Source of the DNA: CAYZQH01 sp050300015
GTDB lineage: Bacteria; Pseudomonadota; Gammaproteobacteria; Pseudomonadales; Cellvibrionaceae
DNA length: 64,000 bases
Direction of reading: 5' to 3'
Assembly (NCBI GenBank): GCA_050300015.1
Contig: JBNKWZ010000003.1
Span: 1 to 64,000 of the forward strand
Shown here: positions 26,501-34,185 of the stretch, in pieces
How the letters are laid out: the number at the start of each line of letters is the position of its first letter
Numbering within the stretch: the stretch's first letter is position 1
Program-made: the position numbers and the translations under genes
The notes under the pieces: model-generated
Told to the model about the DNA's origin: nothing
Databases searched by the model: none
What the model saw: the letters and a program-made list of their open reading frames with translations, nothing else

Positions 26501-29500
26501 CATACCAATTAAGCCACCCTCTTCAAAACTGTTGGTCGCTAAAATAGATTTTTCCACCAATTCACCATTTTCAAATGCATAGAAATGGCCCAGGCGTCCG
26601 ATAACGTATAAGTCGCCCGCCTTGGAGATTTCCAGCTGCATAGGTAGGTTAATGCCCACCGCTAAGGGAATGGTTTGGAAGTCGGACATGGCAGGGGGGG
26701 TTCCCGTCCAAGGGGGTACGCTACCCAACTCGCACCCTTCCGCGTTGACGGGTGTGTTTGTGGGGGTGCCGGGACACTGATCGGCACTGTCGAGCACGCC
26801 GTCGCCGTCTGTATCTGTATCATTCAATTCCAAGGGTGTGAATTCGAGCCAGTTGAGGCTAAACCATGAAGTGTCCACATCCATCCGCAAGGTCTGCGCG
26901 CCGGCAGGAATGTCGACTTCACCCAAGGATTGAGTCTGCCAGGTTTGCCAGCCGCCGGTGCTGGTGACGGTGTGAGAGGTGAGAAGATTACCATCCAGTG
27001 ACAAGGTGAAAGCGCCACCGTCGTTGGCTGATGCCACGCGAATGCTAACCAAATAGCGCCCGGCACTGGCGGGCAGGGAGTATTCCACCCATTCACCGGC
27101 CTCAATCCAACCGAGGTTACAGTTTCCTTCGCTATCCAGAGTATCCTCAACATCCGTATCTAATCCGTTGTATACACATTGAGTCACCGAGCCCTCATTG
27201 CCTGGGGTGGTGTCCGCTGCGTCGGTATAGTCTTCTGCTTCAATGCGCACAGGCAAAGTGGCCGTTGTTTCACAGCCATTGGCGTCAACTGAAGCCCCTG
27301 GTTGAGTGTCCGGACACTGATCTATGCCATCCTCTACGCCGTCGTTGTCAGAATCTGTAGGCAATGGACAGCCCATGACATCTACTTCGGTGCCAGATGG
27401 AGTGCCAGGACACTGATCCAAACTGTCGATAACGCCATCACCGTCTGAATCTTGAGGCAGCGCACAACCCACGGCATCCACCGGCGTGTCGGAAGGTGTT
27501 CCCTGACATTGGTCTACTGTATCGTCAACACCGTCACCGTCTGCATCCTGAGCAAGGGCACAACCGTTTCCATCCACCGCGGTGCCAAAGGGTGTTCCTG
27601 GACATTGGTCTTGCGCGTCGACAATACCATCACCGTCTGAGTCTTGAGGCAGCGCACAACCCACGGTATCAACGGATGTGTCGGCAGGCGTTCCTGGACA
27701 TTGGTCTACTGTGTCGTCAATCCCGTCACCGTCGGTATCCAGCACAAGGGTACAGCCGTTTTCATCCACCTCGGTGCCAGAGGGAGTTTGTGGGCAATGG
27801 TCGGTGTCATCTGTTACGCCGTCGCCATCGGAATCCGGTGAAATCGCACTGTGGGTAAACTCCAACCAATTGATATTGAAGCCGGCTGCAGTTATTTCGA
27901 TTCGTAGAGTGTGGCTACCACCTGCGAGCGTTACGTCCCCTAAGGATTGAGTAGTCCAGGTTTGCCAGCCTTGAGTGCTGTCGACACTTTGATTAAACAG
28001 TGGCTCGTCGTCGATCAGTAGTGTGTAAGCGCCACCATTTTGGGCTGCTGCGACTCTTGCTGTTAATGCGTATGTCCCATGGGAGAGTTCAAAGGTATAT
28101 TCCAGCCATTCGCCTGCGTTAAGCCAGCCCACATTGCAGCCGTCACCCGCATCACTCGCGTTTTCTACGTCTACATCCAGGCCGTTGTAATCACATTGGG
28201 TGGGTGCGCCAGAGTTACCTGCGGTGTTGTCGCTGGCTGCACTGTAGGCCTCCGCTTCGATTTTATAATCCGAAATCAACGCACAACCTTGAAGGTCCAC
28301 CATTGCGCCAAAGGACGTTTGTGGACACAGATCATCAGCGTCTATGACGCCGTCACCGTCAGCATCTGCAAGAGCCCCCGCGGGTTCTATCGACAGCCAA
28401 TTTAAGTTAAACCAAGACGTATTCATCTTAATACGCAGGGTGTGTGGGCCAGGGGAGAGGTTAATGTCTGCAACGGTCACCGTTTCCCAAACTTGCCAGC
28501 CGCCGGTGGTTGGCAATGTTGTGGTGACGATTTCTGTGTCATCGATCAATACGGTAAAACTGCTACCTGCGGTATCGGTAGCCACTCGTGCAGAAAGTGT
28601 ATAGGCACCTTCAACCAGATTAATGGAGTACTCTAGCCATTCGTTTGCATTGATCCAGCCCACATTGCAGCCACCTCCGGTATCTAAGGTATCTTCAACG
28701 TCTACATCTAAGCCGTTGTAGTTACAATCGCTAATAGCGCCTTCATTGCCTACAGAGTTGTCCGACGCTGCGGTGTAGTTTTCGGCTTCTATTTGTAGTT
28801 CTGTCTGAGCATCTACCTGGCAGCCTGCGGCGTCGACTGAAACATTCGGCGCTGTGCCTGGGCAGTCGTCATTCTCGTCAAATACACCATCGCCATCGCT
28901 GTCTTGTGGCAATGGACAGCCACTAGTATCGACCGCAATACCGGTCGGTGTACCAGGGCATTGATCATTTGCATCATCAATTCCGTCGTTGTCACTGTCG
29001 CTCGATATTTTGCACCCCAGGGCATCCACTGAGGCGCCAGAAGGTGTGCCCGGGCATTGGTCAAGGCCGTCGAAAACCCCATCACCATCACTATCAATTG
29101 GGCAACCTGAGGTGTCGACGAGAGCTCCTTGTGGGGTTGCAGGGCAGGTGTCTGCGGCATCGTTTACACCGTCGCCATCTGTGTCTACAAGAATGGCGCA
29201 ACCATTGGCATCAACGGCAAGGCCTGGCGCAGTTTGTGGGCATTGGTCTAAGCCGTCGTAAACACCGTCATCGTCCGAATCCAATGGGCAGCCATTGACG
29301 TCAGTTACAGCCCCTTCGGGGGTGCTGAGACACTGATCTAAACCATCAAACACGCCATCGCCGTCAGAATCCAACGGACAACCGACAGTGTCCACTGCCG
29401 CACCGGCAGGTGTGCTAGGGCACTGATCCTCGTCGTCATTGACGCCATCGGCGTCACTGTCAGTCGCTGTGTTAATGGGCTCAAACAGTAGCCAGTTAAT

Positions 29501-30538
29501 ATTAAAATCGGCAGAGGCCATTTCGAGCCGTAATGTTTGAGCGCCACTTCCCACGGTAACGGAACCCAGTGTAATGGTATCCCACACTTGCCATCCGCCC
29601 GTGTTTGTCACGGTTCCTATGGCGACTTCACTGCCATCGATCAGCATGGAAAAAGTTCCGCCCGTCAAATCGGAAGCCACTCTTGCTGAGACAGTATAAA
29701 CACCGGCAGGTAAGGCTAAGCCATACTCAACCCATTCTCCCGCGTCAATCCAACCGAGGTTACAGCCGCCTCCGGTATCCGTGGTGTTTTCTATGTCAGC
29801 ATCCAATCCGTTGTATGTGCATTGGGTGGGTGCACCAGAATTGCCAATACTGGTATCAGAGGCCGCAGTATAGTTTTCTGCTTCTATCTGGTATGTGTCT
29901 GTGGTTTGAATGGGGCATCCATGGGTATCAACAGAGACGTTCGGTGGAGTGGATGGACATAAGTCCTCATCGTCCAAAATGCCGTCGCTGTCACCATCTG
30001 TGGGCTCTGCGCCACAGGTTGTGCCTTCGTATACATTAATATTATCCAACTGTACGCTGGCACTATTGAGGCCCATATTGAAGACCAAGCGCGCAGAATC
30101 GTCGGTTTGGTTGGCGCTAAAGGTATAGGTGTAATTTTGGTAGGTTGTGGTCAGGCTAACCTGCGTATCCCCAGTCACTATGCTGCTGTAATTTGGGGTG
30201 CCATCTGCATCGATGTAGGTGATTAGGGTACGGTTGGCGCTGGCTTTAGCGCTAAAGCACAGGGTATAGGTGCTGCCTTGAGTGATGGCAAAGCCTGGGT
30301 GACTGAATTGGACTTCCCATGCGTTTTCCTGAACGGCTTGAATGTCAAAGCTTGCCTCCCCGTTAAAAGTTGCCAGAGCAGAATTGTTCGGTAAGTAGGT
30401 TCCAAAACCTTCTTGGCCGCTGTCAAACGTGCCGTTGCTAGACAGTAAACTCCCTTGAGCACCGTAACTTCCAACTGAAAAAGCCACACTGGCTAATAAT
30501 AAATAGGTTTGTGTGGCTTTGTGGGTTCGTTTGGTCAT
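23537..30538 (-). CDS. Giant secreted protein: CBM4/9-like, four CBM6, TSP3 repeats, PQQ-type sugar dehydrogenase, malectin, di-haem cytochrome
   Basis: 2333 residues with a signal peptide (1 to about 28). Order: CBM4/9-like beta sandwich (30-172); one thrombospondin-3 repeat; CBM6 (216-352, IEAENYTAAS to NINWLLF); seven TSP3 repeats; CBM6 (583-715); one TSP3; CBM6 (757-890); six TSP3; CBM6 (1096-1232); one TSP3; a glucose/sorbosone dehydrogenase-like propeller (1280-1700, HMGGAMVFD, GNLYISTGDN, MGNRNPFRIAID, NFGWPYF); malectin-like (1705-1850); fascin-like trefoil (1858-1975); and a C-terminal cytochrome region with CLTCH and CSQCH haem sites (about 2155 and 2236) and a late Met (MPPLGRRL). 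The four CBM6 should bind beta-glucan or similar polymers. TSP3 loops (DSDGDGV) bind calcium. The propeller would oxidise a sugar with PQQ and pass electrons to the haems. AGAGG precedes the ATG. Substrate and electron acceptor are unknown. Confidence 0.9.
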   Translation of the reverse strand: MTKRTHKATQTYLLLASVAFSVGSYGAQGSLLSSNGTFDSGQEGFGTYLPNNSALATFNGEASFDIQAVQENAWEVQFSHPGFAITQGSTYTLCFSAKASANRTLITYIDADGTPNYSSIVTGDTQVSLTTTYQNYTYTFSANQTDDSARLVFNMGLNSASVQLDNINVYEGTTCGAEPTDGDSDGILDDEDLCPSTPPNVSVDTHGCPIQTTDTYQIEAENYTAASDTSIGNSGAPTQCTYNGLDADIENTTDTGGGCNLGWIDAGEWVEYGLALPAGVYTVSARVASDLTGGTFSMLIDGSEVAIGTVTNTGGWQVWDTITLGSVTVGSGAQTLRLEMASADFNINWLLFEPINTATDSDADGVNDDEDQCPSTPAGAAVDTVGCPLDSDGDGVFDGLDQCLSTPEGAVTDVNGCPLDSDDDGVYDGLDQCPQTAPGLAVDANGCAILVDTDGDGVNDAADTCPATPQGALVDTSGCPIDSDGDGVFDGLDQCPGTPSGASVDALGCKISSDSDNDGIDDANDQCPGTPTGIAVDTSGCPLPQDSDGDGVFDENDDCPGTAPNVSVDAAGCQVDAQTELQIEAENYTAASDNSVGNEGAISDCNYNGLDVDVEDTLDTGGGCNVGWINANEWLEYSINLVEGAYTLSARVATDTAGSSFTVLIDDTEIVTTTLPTTGGWQVWETVTVADINLSPGPHTLRIKMNTSWFNLNWLSIEPAGALADADGDGVIDADDLCPQTSFGAMVDLQGCALISDYKIEAEAYSAASDNTAGNSGAPTQCDYNGLDVDVENASDAGDGCNVGWLNAGEWLEYTFELSHGTYALTARVAAAQNGGAYTLLIDDEPLFNQSVDSTQGWQTWTTQSLGDVTLAGGSHTLRIEITAAGFNINWLEFTHSAISPDSDGDGVTDDTDHCPQTPSGTEVDENGCTLVLDTDGDGIDDTVDQCPGTPADTSVDTVGCALPQDSDGDGIVDAQDQCPGTPFGTAVDGNGCALAQDADGDGVDDTVDQCQGTPSDTPVDAVGCALPQDSDGDGVIDSLDQCPGTPSGTEVDVMGCPLPTDSDNDGVEDGIDQCPDTQPGASVDANGCETTATLPVRIEAEDYTDAADTTPGNEGSVTQCVYNGLDTDVEDTLDSEGNCNLGWIEAGEWVEYSLPASAGRYLVSIRVASANDGGAFTLSLDGNLLTSHTVTSTGGWQTWQTQSLGEVDIPAGAQTLRMDVDTSWFSLNWLEFTPLELNDTDTDGDGVLDSADQCPGTPTNTPVNAEGCELGSVPPWTGTPPAMSDFQTIPLAVGINLPMQLEISKAGDLYVIGRLGHFYAFENGELVEKSILATNSFEEGGLIGMALDPNFLTNRYAYFHYTDPTDPVHHISRIPINPDNTLNVAAESILLSYGVQQQFCCHMGGAMVFDALGNLYISTGDNTDPYSSDDYAPIDERPNQSPQDSQKSSANTNDLRGKILRITPTADGGYSLPPGNLFAPDALHRGEIYTMGNRNPFRIAIDSQTNWLYWADVGPNAGAGDPSRGPAGYDEINRTNQAGNFGWPYFAGNNEAYVDYDFATGISGAPFNPTNVINDSPNNTGALNLPDAQPAWHVMSHRATMLAGIYRWDDSIDDPFKLPSYFHGRLIYWNFNNDEVFETDVTQNTAQPRLWLDNDLVGGIIDGEISAHNNRLYMLAYGANCCSSPPYAGVLMEVRYTGTGPDVITPKTYYAVNVAGDAYSAANGTDYEPHNYVYEGNLQTVSTAIANTEDDTLYQTQLWLDGDLSFEFPVEDGTYDVQIQMADIFFDAPGERSFHIDLEGQRVVTNLDIVAEIGANTAYDRYFTTTVNDGILNLNFIQSVENPTVAGIVIRKQGDYTPGKTIVMKASNGQFVAATNPPVANRVSVNNDTIFAIESTGTGNIALRSVTSGLYLGQSNGGTVILSATSIGTDQSFNLVETPDGSYVIRTINGQYVSADSGGTLQLVATVSGTTDFTLHLADECTPDPSYGLSCRPFAEPYLNMPADAAPDLSNVPTLLSQTGAFSDVGNLIPASSFVPYEPISPLWSDRAVKSRWVSVPSGQKVGFQAEGKWQWPEGTVFLKHFALPVDEADPSNLRRLETRITVIQPGGSLYGVTYKWRADGSDADLLTTVFNEDITISAPGGDWTQTWTYPSPNDCLTCHNEDTKGVLGPKTAALNKEWLYPSGVTTNQLATWNHLGLFDQALDEGALNTLPAHAHIGDTTKTLEHRVRSYWDSNCSQCHGPQGIASNWDARFETPLAEQGVVLGAVAEHRDYLADYGLANPFVVDPGNPDNSILYIRDQSVDPDDRMPPLGRRLEDAQYMDVLEQWINGLP

Positions 30539-30674
30539 GCTTTGCCTCTATTTTCCATACATAAAAGTCAAATGGAATTGAACAGGGAAAAGAGGGTAGC
30601 GTGGCTGCGTGGTTGCCCGATGGGTGGTGGGGTATGCCAGCTTACTATCCTTAGGCTGCTTTCCATTTAGAGTC

Positions 30675-30803
30675 ATCACTAGCAGACGCAAATCATTGGA
30701 GCAACTGGGTGCTTTTTCTTATTGGGTATCTTACTGGGCGGTTATTCATCATCCAAATTGACCACCGTGATTCGTTGTGCTCGCGTTCGCGTCTGCTAAT
30801 GAT
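30675..30803. promoter_or_regulatory. Widely spaced inverted repeat upstream of the giant gene
   Basis: ATCACTAGCAGACGC at 30675-30689 and its inverted copy GCGTCTGCTAATGAT at 30789-30803 match at 14 of 15 positions and are 114 bp apart centre to centre. They lie 137-265 bp upstream of the start at 30538. Such pairs can serve as operators for a looping regulator. This is suggestive only. Confidence 0.4.
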
Positions 30804-30858
30804 ACTCTCAACAGCAATATATATACCGATACCGCCATAGCTTTTGTTTATAAGGGGT

Positions 30859-30874
30859 TGTGAGCGGCATCACA
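30859..30874. promoter_or_regulatory. CRP-type palindrome (TGTGA-N6-TCACA)
   Basis: TTGTGAGCGGCATCACAA contains a perfect TGTGA/TCACA pair with the 6-nt spacing of cAMP-CRP sites. It lies 321 bp upstream of the giant secreted protein gene and in the only non-coding stretch between it and the next gene. Carbon-catabolite control of a polysaccharide-use gene would make sense. The rest of the 532-bp gap (30539-31070) contains no gene. Confidence 0.5.
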
Positions 30875-31070
30875 ATTGCTGAGGGGAGAGTTGTAAATTA
30901 ACCCGACATGGTGGGGCTTAAGCGAAGAGCTTATATAGGTTTGAGCGAGGCGGGTTTATGATGTAAGGCGCGGTGTTAATAGAAGTTGTTGGTCAGCTTC
31001 CAAGGGTAAGCGAGGTATTGTGTTAGGGTGAGGCGTGAACACAGTGCGATGGTTTAAATCAACGCGGTCT

Positions 31071-31769
31071 TCACACAAGCGACCATACGGGTATACCAAT
31101 ACTTTGAGCGATGGTAGCTGCATCTTCTTGAACGCAATCGCGGTTGCCGTGATCCAGCACGGTAATGCGCGAGTGATCTTTGAGCACTAAGTTCAATTCG
31201 TAGCTGTAATAGTGGCTTTTGTGTTTGCCTCCGCTGGTGCAATGCTCAGAGATAATTTGTATTGCGTGAATATTGCCAAAAGGTATCGGCGGATGTTTGG
31301 GGCGTGTGTATTCCCTTTCGAGTACCCTGAATGTACCGCCTTTGCGGGCAAAGAGCAGCATGCCAATCCCCAGGAAAAAAAACACTGCACCAAAAAGTGC
31401 GCCATAGATGGCTTCACCACGCCAAGCGTGCGGCAGACTGAAAACCATGGCTTTGACTGTATACAGCGGGTGCTCGAAAAAAGACACGGCTAAAGATTGC
31501 AAGGTGGGAGAGCTGACGACCATGACCAGCAACCCCATTAATAGGAATACCACTCTAAACAGATAGAAGCCCAGGGTGGACTTGATCACTAAATTTCCCT
31601 CGGGCGTGGTGACCAGTTTGTGGGTTTTAAAGTTTGCCCCACCTGATCGTTTGGGTGACCATTCGATGGTTTGGGCAAAGGTATCCTGGAAGCTCTCTAG
31701 GCGTTCAGTGATATTGACTTGCTGGGCGGCTTTCAGATCTTCAATGGTCTTTAAAAGTTTTTTTAGCAT
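31071..31769 (-). CDS. Membrane protein of unknown function
   Basis: 232 residues. A charged N-terminal part (1-65) precedes two hydrophobic segments (about 67-88, TLGFYLFRVVFLLMGLLVMVV, and about 122-140, IYGALFGAVFFFLGIGMLLF). A cytoplasmic-looking C-terminal beta domain follows (about 145-232), with TFRVLEREY, IHAIQIISEHC and YELNLVLKDHSRITVLDHG, resembling a PH-like fold in layout. The pattern recalls small bacterial membrane proteins with a C-terminal PH-type domain, but no family name can be given with confidence. It lies between two secreted carbohydrate-active genes on the same strand, with its own 180-bp upstream gap. Confidence 0.7.
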   Translation of the reverse strand: MLKKLLKTIEDLKAAQQVNITERLESFQDTFAQTIEWSPKRSGGANFKTHKLVTTPEGNLVIKSTLGFYLFRVVFLLMGLLVMVVSSPTLQSLAVSFFEHPLYTVKAMVFSLPHAWRGEAIYGALFGAVFFFLGIGMLLFARKGGTFRVLEREYTRPKHPPIPFGNIHAIQIISEHCTSGGKHKSHYYSYELNLVLKDHSRITVLDHGNRDCVQEDAATIAQSIGIPVWSLV

Positions 31770-31912
31770 TCTCCGGCCACTCTCTTTGATCTGCGCATTT
31801 CAAAACCATAGGCCATTAGTTTTAATATAGGCAAATATTCATCGTGGTTCGGGGGGCCTAACCAGGGGTAGGGTGGGGAAGCGGCGATAATGGGAAAGGG
31901 CTTAGAGAACCT

Positions 31913-31940
31913 AAAAAACGGCGCCTATCCGGCGCCGTTT
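31913..31940 (-). terminator. Terminator after the malectin-hydrolase gene
   Basis: AAACGGCGCC and GGCGCCGTTT form a 10-bp stem. On the minus strand it is followed by T residues (GTTTTTTAG), 13 bp after the stop of the gene ending at 31953. Confidence 0.85.
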
Positions 31941-31952
31941 GAATTTTGGGGG

Positions 31953-33500
31953 TTATTCAAAGCCTTTGTGTTTTGATGTCCATGGCGGGCCACACATATG
32001 GCAGTTGTTGCCAAAAAACATTTCTTTTCCCGTGGGGCCCATATCGTCTTTTAATATGAAGTTGAGCCAGCCGATGGCCACGGGACCAAAGTCACCGCCG
32101 TTATTAATGGCGTAAGCGGTGGCGTGGTCGTAGGTGGCGTGGGTGGCGTGATAAACCGGAACATGGTCCAGCTCGTCATATTCCAATAAGCCATTTTCGT
32201 GCTCAATGGCCGAGGGTCGACCGTTAAATATGGCTATGGGTGAATGAAACCGCGGGTAGTAATCAAAGCGATCTGCGGCATAATTTCCCAGGCCACTGTT
32301 TAACGCTATTGCTGTGTCGACTCGAGGGTCAACTGCCGCGTAATGAGCTTGCCCACCACCACAAGACCAGCCCATTGTGGCGACTTTATCCGCATTGAGT
32401 TTGCCGTAGAATTGACTGCATTCACGGGTATTTTCGGCTTGTGCCCAATCGATGGCTTTGACCAATTCTCCTTCATGGCCATTACCATCGCCTCCGCCCG
32501 TAGGAGCACCGTTGGCAATCACCAAATATCCGTGCGAGGCGATCTCTGTGAGAAGGTCTGCTTGGCTTAAGCCAACGGTGGAGCACGCACCATTGCCCCA
32601 AACCACTATGGGGAGATCTGAAACCGTTTCTAAATTCGTGGGGTGGTATATGGTGTGGTTTTGCAAAGTTTGATTTGCGTGTTCGATCACAGAGCCATAA
32701 GGCCCTGTGGGCGGGGTGGCCACGTTGCGATCAAAATATTGAGGGTCTGGGAACTCCTGGTCGTAATTAACGCGCCGAGGTGTCTGGCGCTGTGCATCAT
32801 TGCACACAGGTGCCGGCGGCTCTTCAAATTGACCGCCATCGTTTGAATAGATGGCGATACCGCTCAGAGTGGCATTGTCGTCTATTGTGGTTAGCGCGAT
32901 GCTTAGGGCTTCATCGGTGACAGCAATGTCGGTGATGGCCGCTTGATAAGCGCCGTATTGGCCGGCCATGGCGTATAAATCCAGCGTCGAGATCTCTTTG
33001 GTGTTTTCAATGCTGACATCGAAGGTTCGTGCACCAGCGGCGTTATGGTAAAGCTCGGCGAAATGTAGCACGACACTGTAAGTGGCGTTGGTGACCGGGA
33101 TATTGTAGGTGTTGTTGCCATAGCGTTCGGATTGGTAGAGGGAATCTTCTGTGGTGCCTGCTATGTCCTTGGCGACGGTTTGTGTTGTGCCGGCGGAATA
33201 AAATCGATCTGGGTGATATTCCACCCCTTCAAATGTTGTTGATGTGAGGCTGCCTACGTTGATTGCGTACACCAAGGCCGCATTTGCAGGAACAGAAGCC
33301 CCAGAACTAGAACTGCTGCTTGTACTGCTCGAGCTGCTTGAAGAGGTGCTGGTACTGCTCGACGATGAGCTACTGCTTGAACTACTGGATGAAGACCCGT
33401 TGTTACCTCCGCAGCCTGTCATCGTTAAGCCTGCCGTTAGCAGGGCAAATACCAAGACGTTGGAGTGGTTGTGTTTGAGTGAACCTCGGTTATGAGACAT
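31953..33500 (-). CDS. Lipoprotein with poly-serine linker, malectin-like domain and alpha/beta hydrolase domain
   Basis: A 515-residue lipoprotein (signal ending LTMTGC). A poly-Ser/Thr linker (about 36-68) is followed by a malectin-like carbohydrate-binding domain (about 74-228: VYAINVGSLTSTTFEGV, VVLHFAELYHNAAGARTFDV, LSGIAIYS). An alpha/beta hydrolase domain (about 250-495) has LPIVVWGNGAC, GYLVIANGAP and the nucleophile elbow GWSCGGG (S379); Asp and His follow in IAIFNGRP and DHATAYAIN-type segments. The fold resembles the chlorophyllase/cutinase-like lipases. The tail has a CHMC pair and Trp-rich end. Likely a surface esterase acting on decorated plant or algal polysaccharide or its oligomers. 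The malectin domain resembles the one in the giant protein at 23537 (both with AGARTFDV- or GERSFHID-type strands). Confidence 0.88.
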   Translation of the reverse strand: MSHNRGSLKHNHSNVLVFALLTAGLTMTGCGGNNGSSSSSSSSSSSSSSTSTSSSSSSSTSSSSSSGASVPANAALVYAINVGSLTSTTFEGVEYHPDRFYSAGTTQTVAKDIAGTTEDSLYQSERYGNNTYNIPVTNATYSVVLHFAELYHNAAGARTFDVSIENTKEISTLDLYAMAGQYGAYQAAITDIAVTDEALSIALTTIDDNATLSGIAIYSNDGGQFEEPPAPVCNDAQRQTPRRVNYDQEFPDPQYFDRNVATPPTGPYGSVIEHANQTLQNHTIYHPTNLETVSDLPIVVWGNGACSTVGLSQADLLTEIASHGYLVIANGAPTGGGDGNGHEGELVKAIDWAQAENTRECSQFYGKLNADKVATMGWSCGGGQAHYAAVDPRVDTAIALNSGLGNYAADRFDYYPRFHSPIAIFNGRPSAIEHENGLLEYDELDHVPVYHATHATYDHATAYAINNGGDFGPVAIGWLNFILKDDMGPTGKEMFFGNNCHMCGPPWTSKHKGFE

Positions 33501-33970
33501 AGCGTTCGCCTATCGGTTGTCAGTTTCGCAGAGCGGACATCAATCAAAGGGTGCTAGAGCCGCCTGGCATCTTATTTTTATCGATTCAACTGCCTAGGCT
33601 CGCGGATATTCGATGAATACTCATTCGAGATGTTAACGCTATTTTAGTTAGATGCAGGCTCAAGTAATGTGCGTTAATTCATAGTGCATAACAAAGTGTA
33701 AGATTTTTGTGGGGGCGGTCAGGCAGAGCTGGCCGATGAGGATTAACGCTGCGCACACCCCTTTATACGCTCAAGCGGTGAGCACGAAGAACCGATAATG
33801 TGCTTGGAATCAATGAAAGCGCCGTGAATCAGTAAGCTGCCGTGACTAAATGGATGGGGCGCAAAGGCTCGGTATTTTGCAGAGAAGGTAATTCATGATT
33901 ACCCGCATCGATTCAGGCGACAGCGCTGCCAGAGGTGCATCGGCAGCGCTGTACTTATGGCCCGAATGGC
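33501..33970. other. Intergenic region with a strong hairpin
   Basis: No gene was recognised. ACAGCGCTGCC (33920-33930) and GGCAGCGCTGT (33942-33952) form an 11-bp stem with an 11-nt loop just after the pseudogene fragment. It lacks a T-tract and could be a terminator or transcript-stabilising hairpin. Confidence 0.5.
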
Positions 33971-34177
33971 TCAGTTACAACCGATACGCACGGATTGCGA
34001 GCCGCTATGCCATTTTGATGTGTCGATCACCGCTTCCGAGCCAGGTGCCGGTTGGTAGCTAAAATTCATCAGGCCGTGGCCAAGAATGGTTCGCCAGCCA
34101 GGCGGGATTTCGCCACTGCCACCGCTTTCAAAGTCGTCTTGAATAATGTTGTTGGGGGTGTATGGCTGACGTCGAGC
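33971..34177 (-). pseudogene. Fragment of a secreted beta-sandwich domain, probably a broken gene
   Basis: The minus-strand frame between the TAG at 34180 and the TGA at 33971 reads YTPNNIIQDDFESGGSG, then PPGWRTILGHG, and later SEAVIDTSKWHSGSQSVRI, ending GCN. The order 'xDDFESG...PPGW...VIDTSKxHSGxQSVxI' is the typical beginning of jelly-roll or concanavalin-like domains in secreted polysaccharide-degrading enzymes. It has no start codon or signal peptide, is in a different frame from the GH16 gene that ends 8 bp upstream, and stops after about 68 codons. It is best read as the remnant of a domain once fused to the GH16 gene or of a separate gene. Confidence 0.55.
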
Positions 34178-34185
34178 CTATTGAA

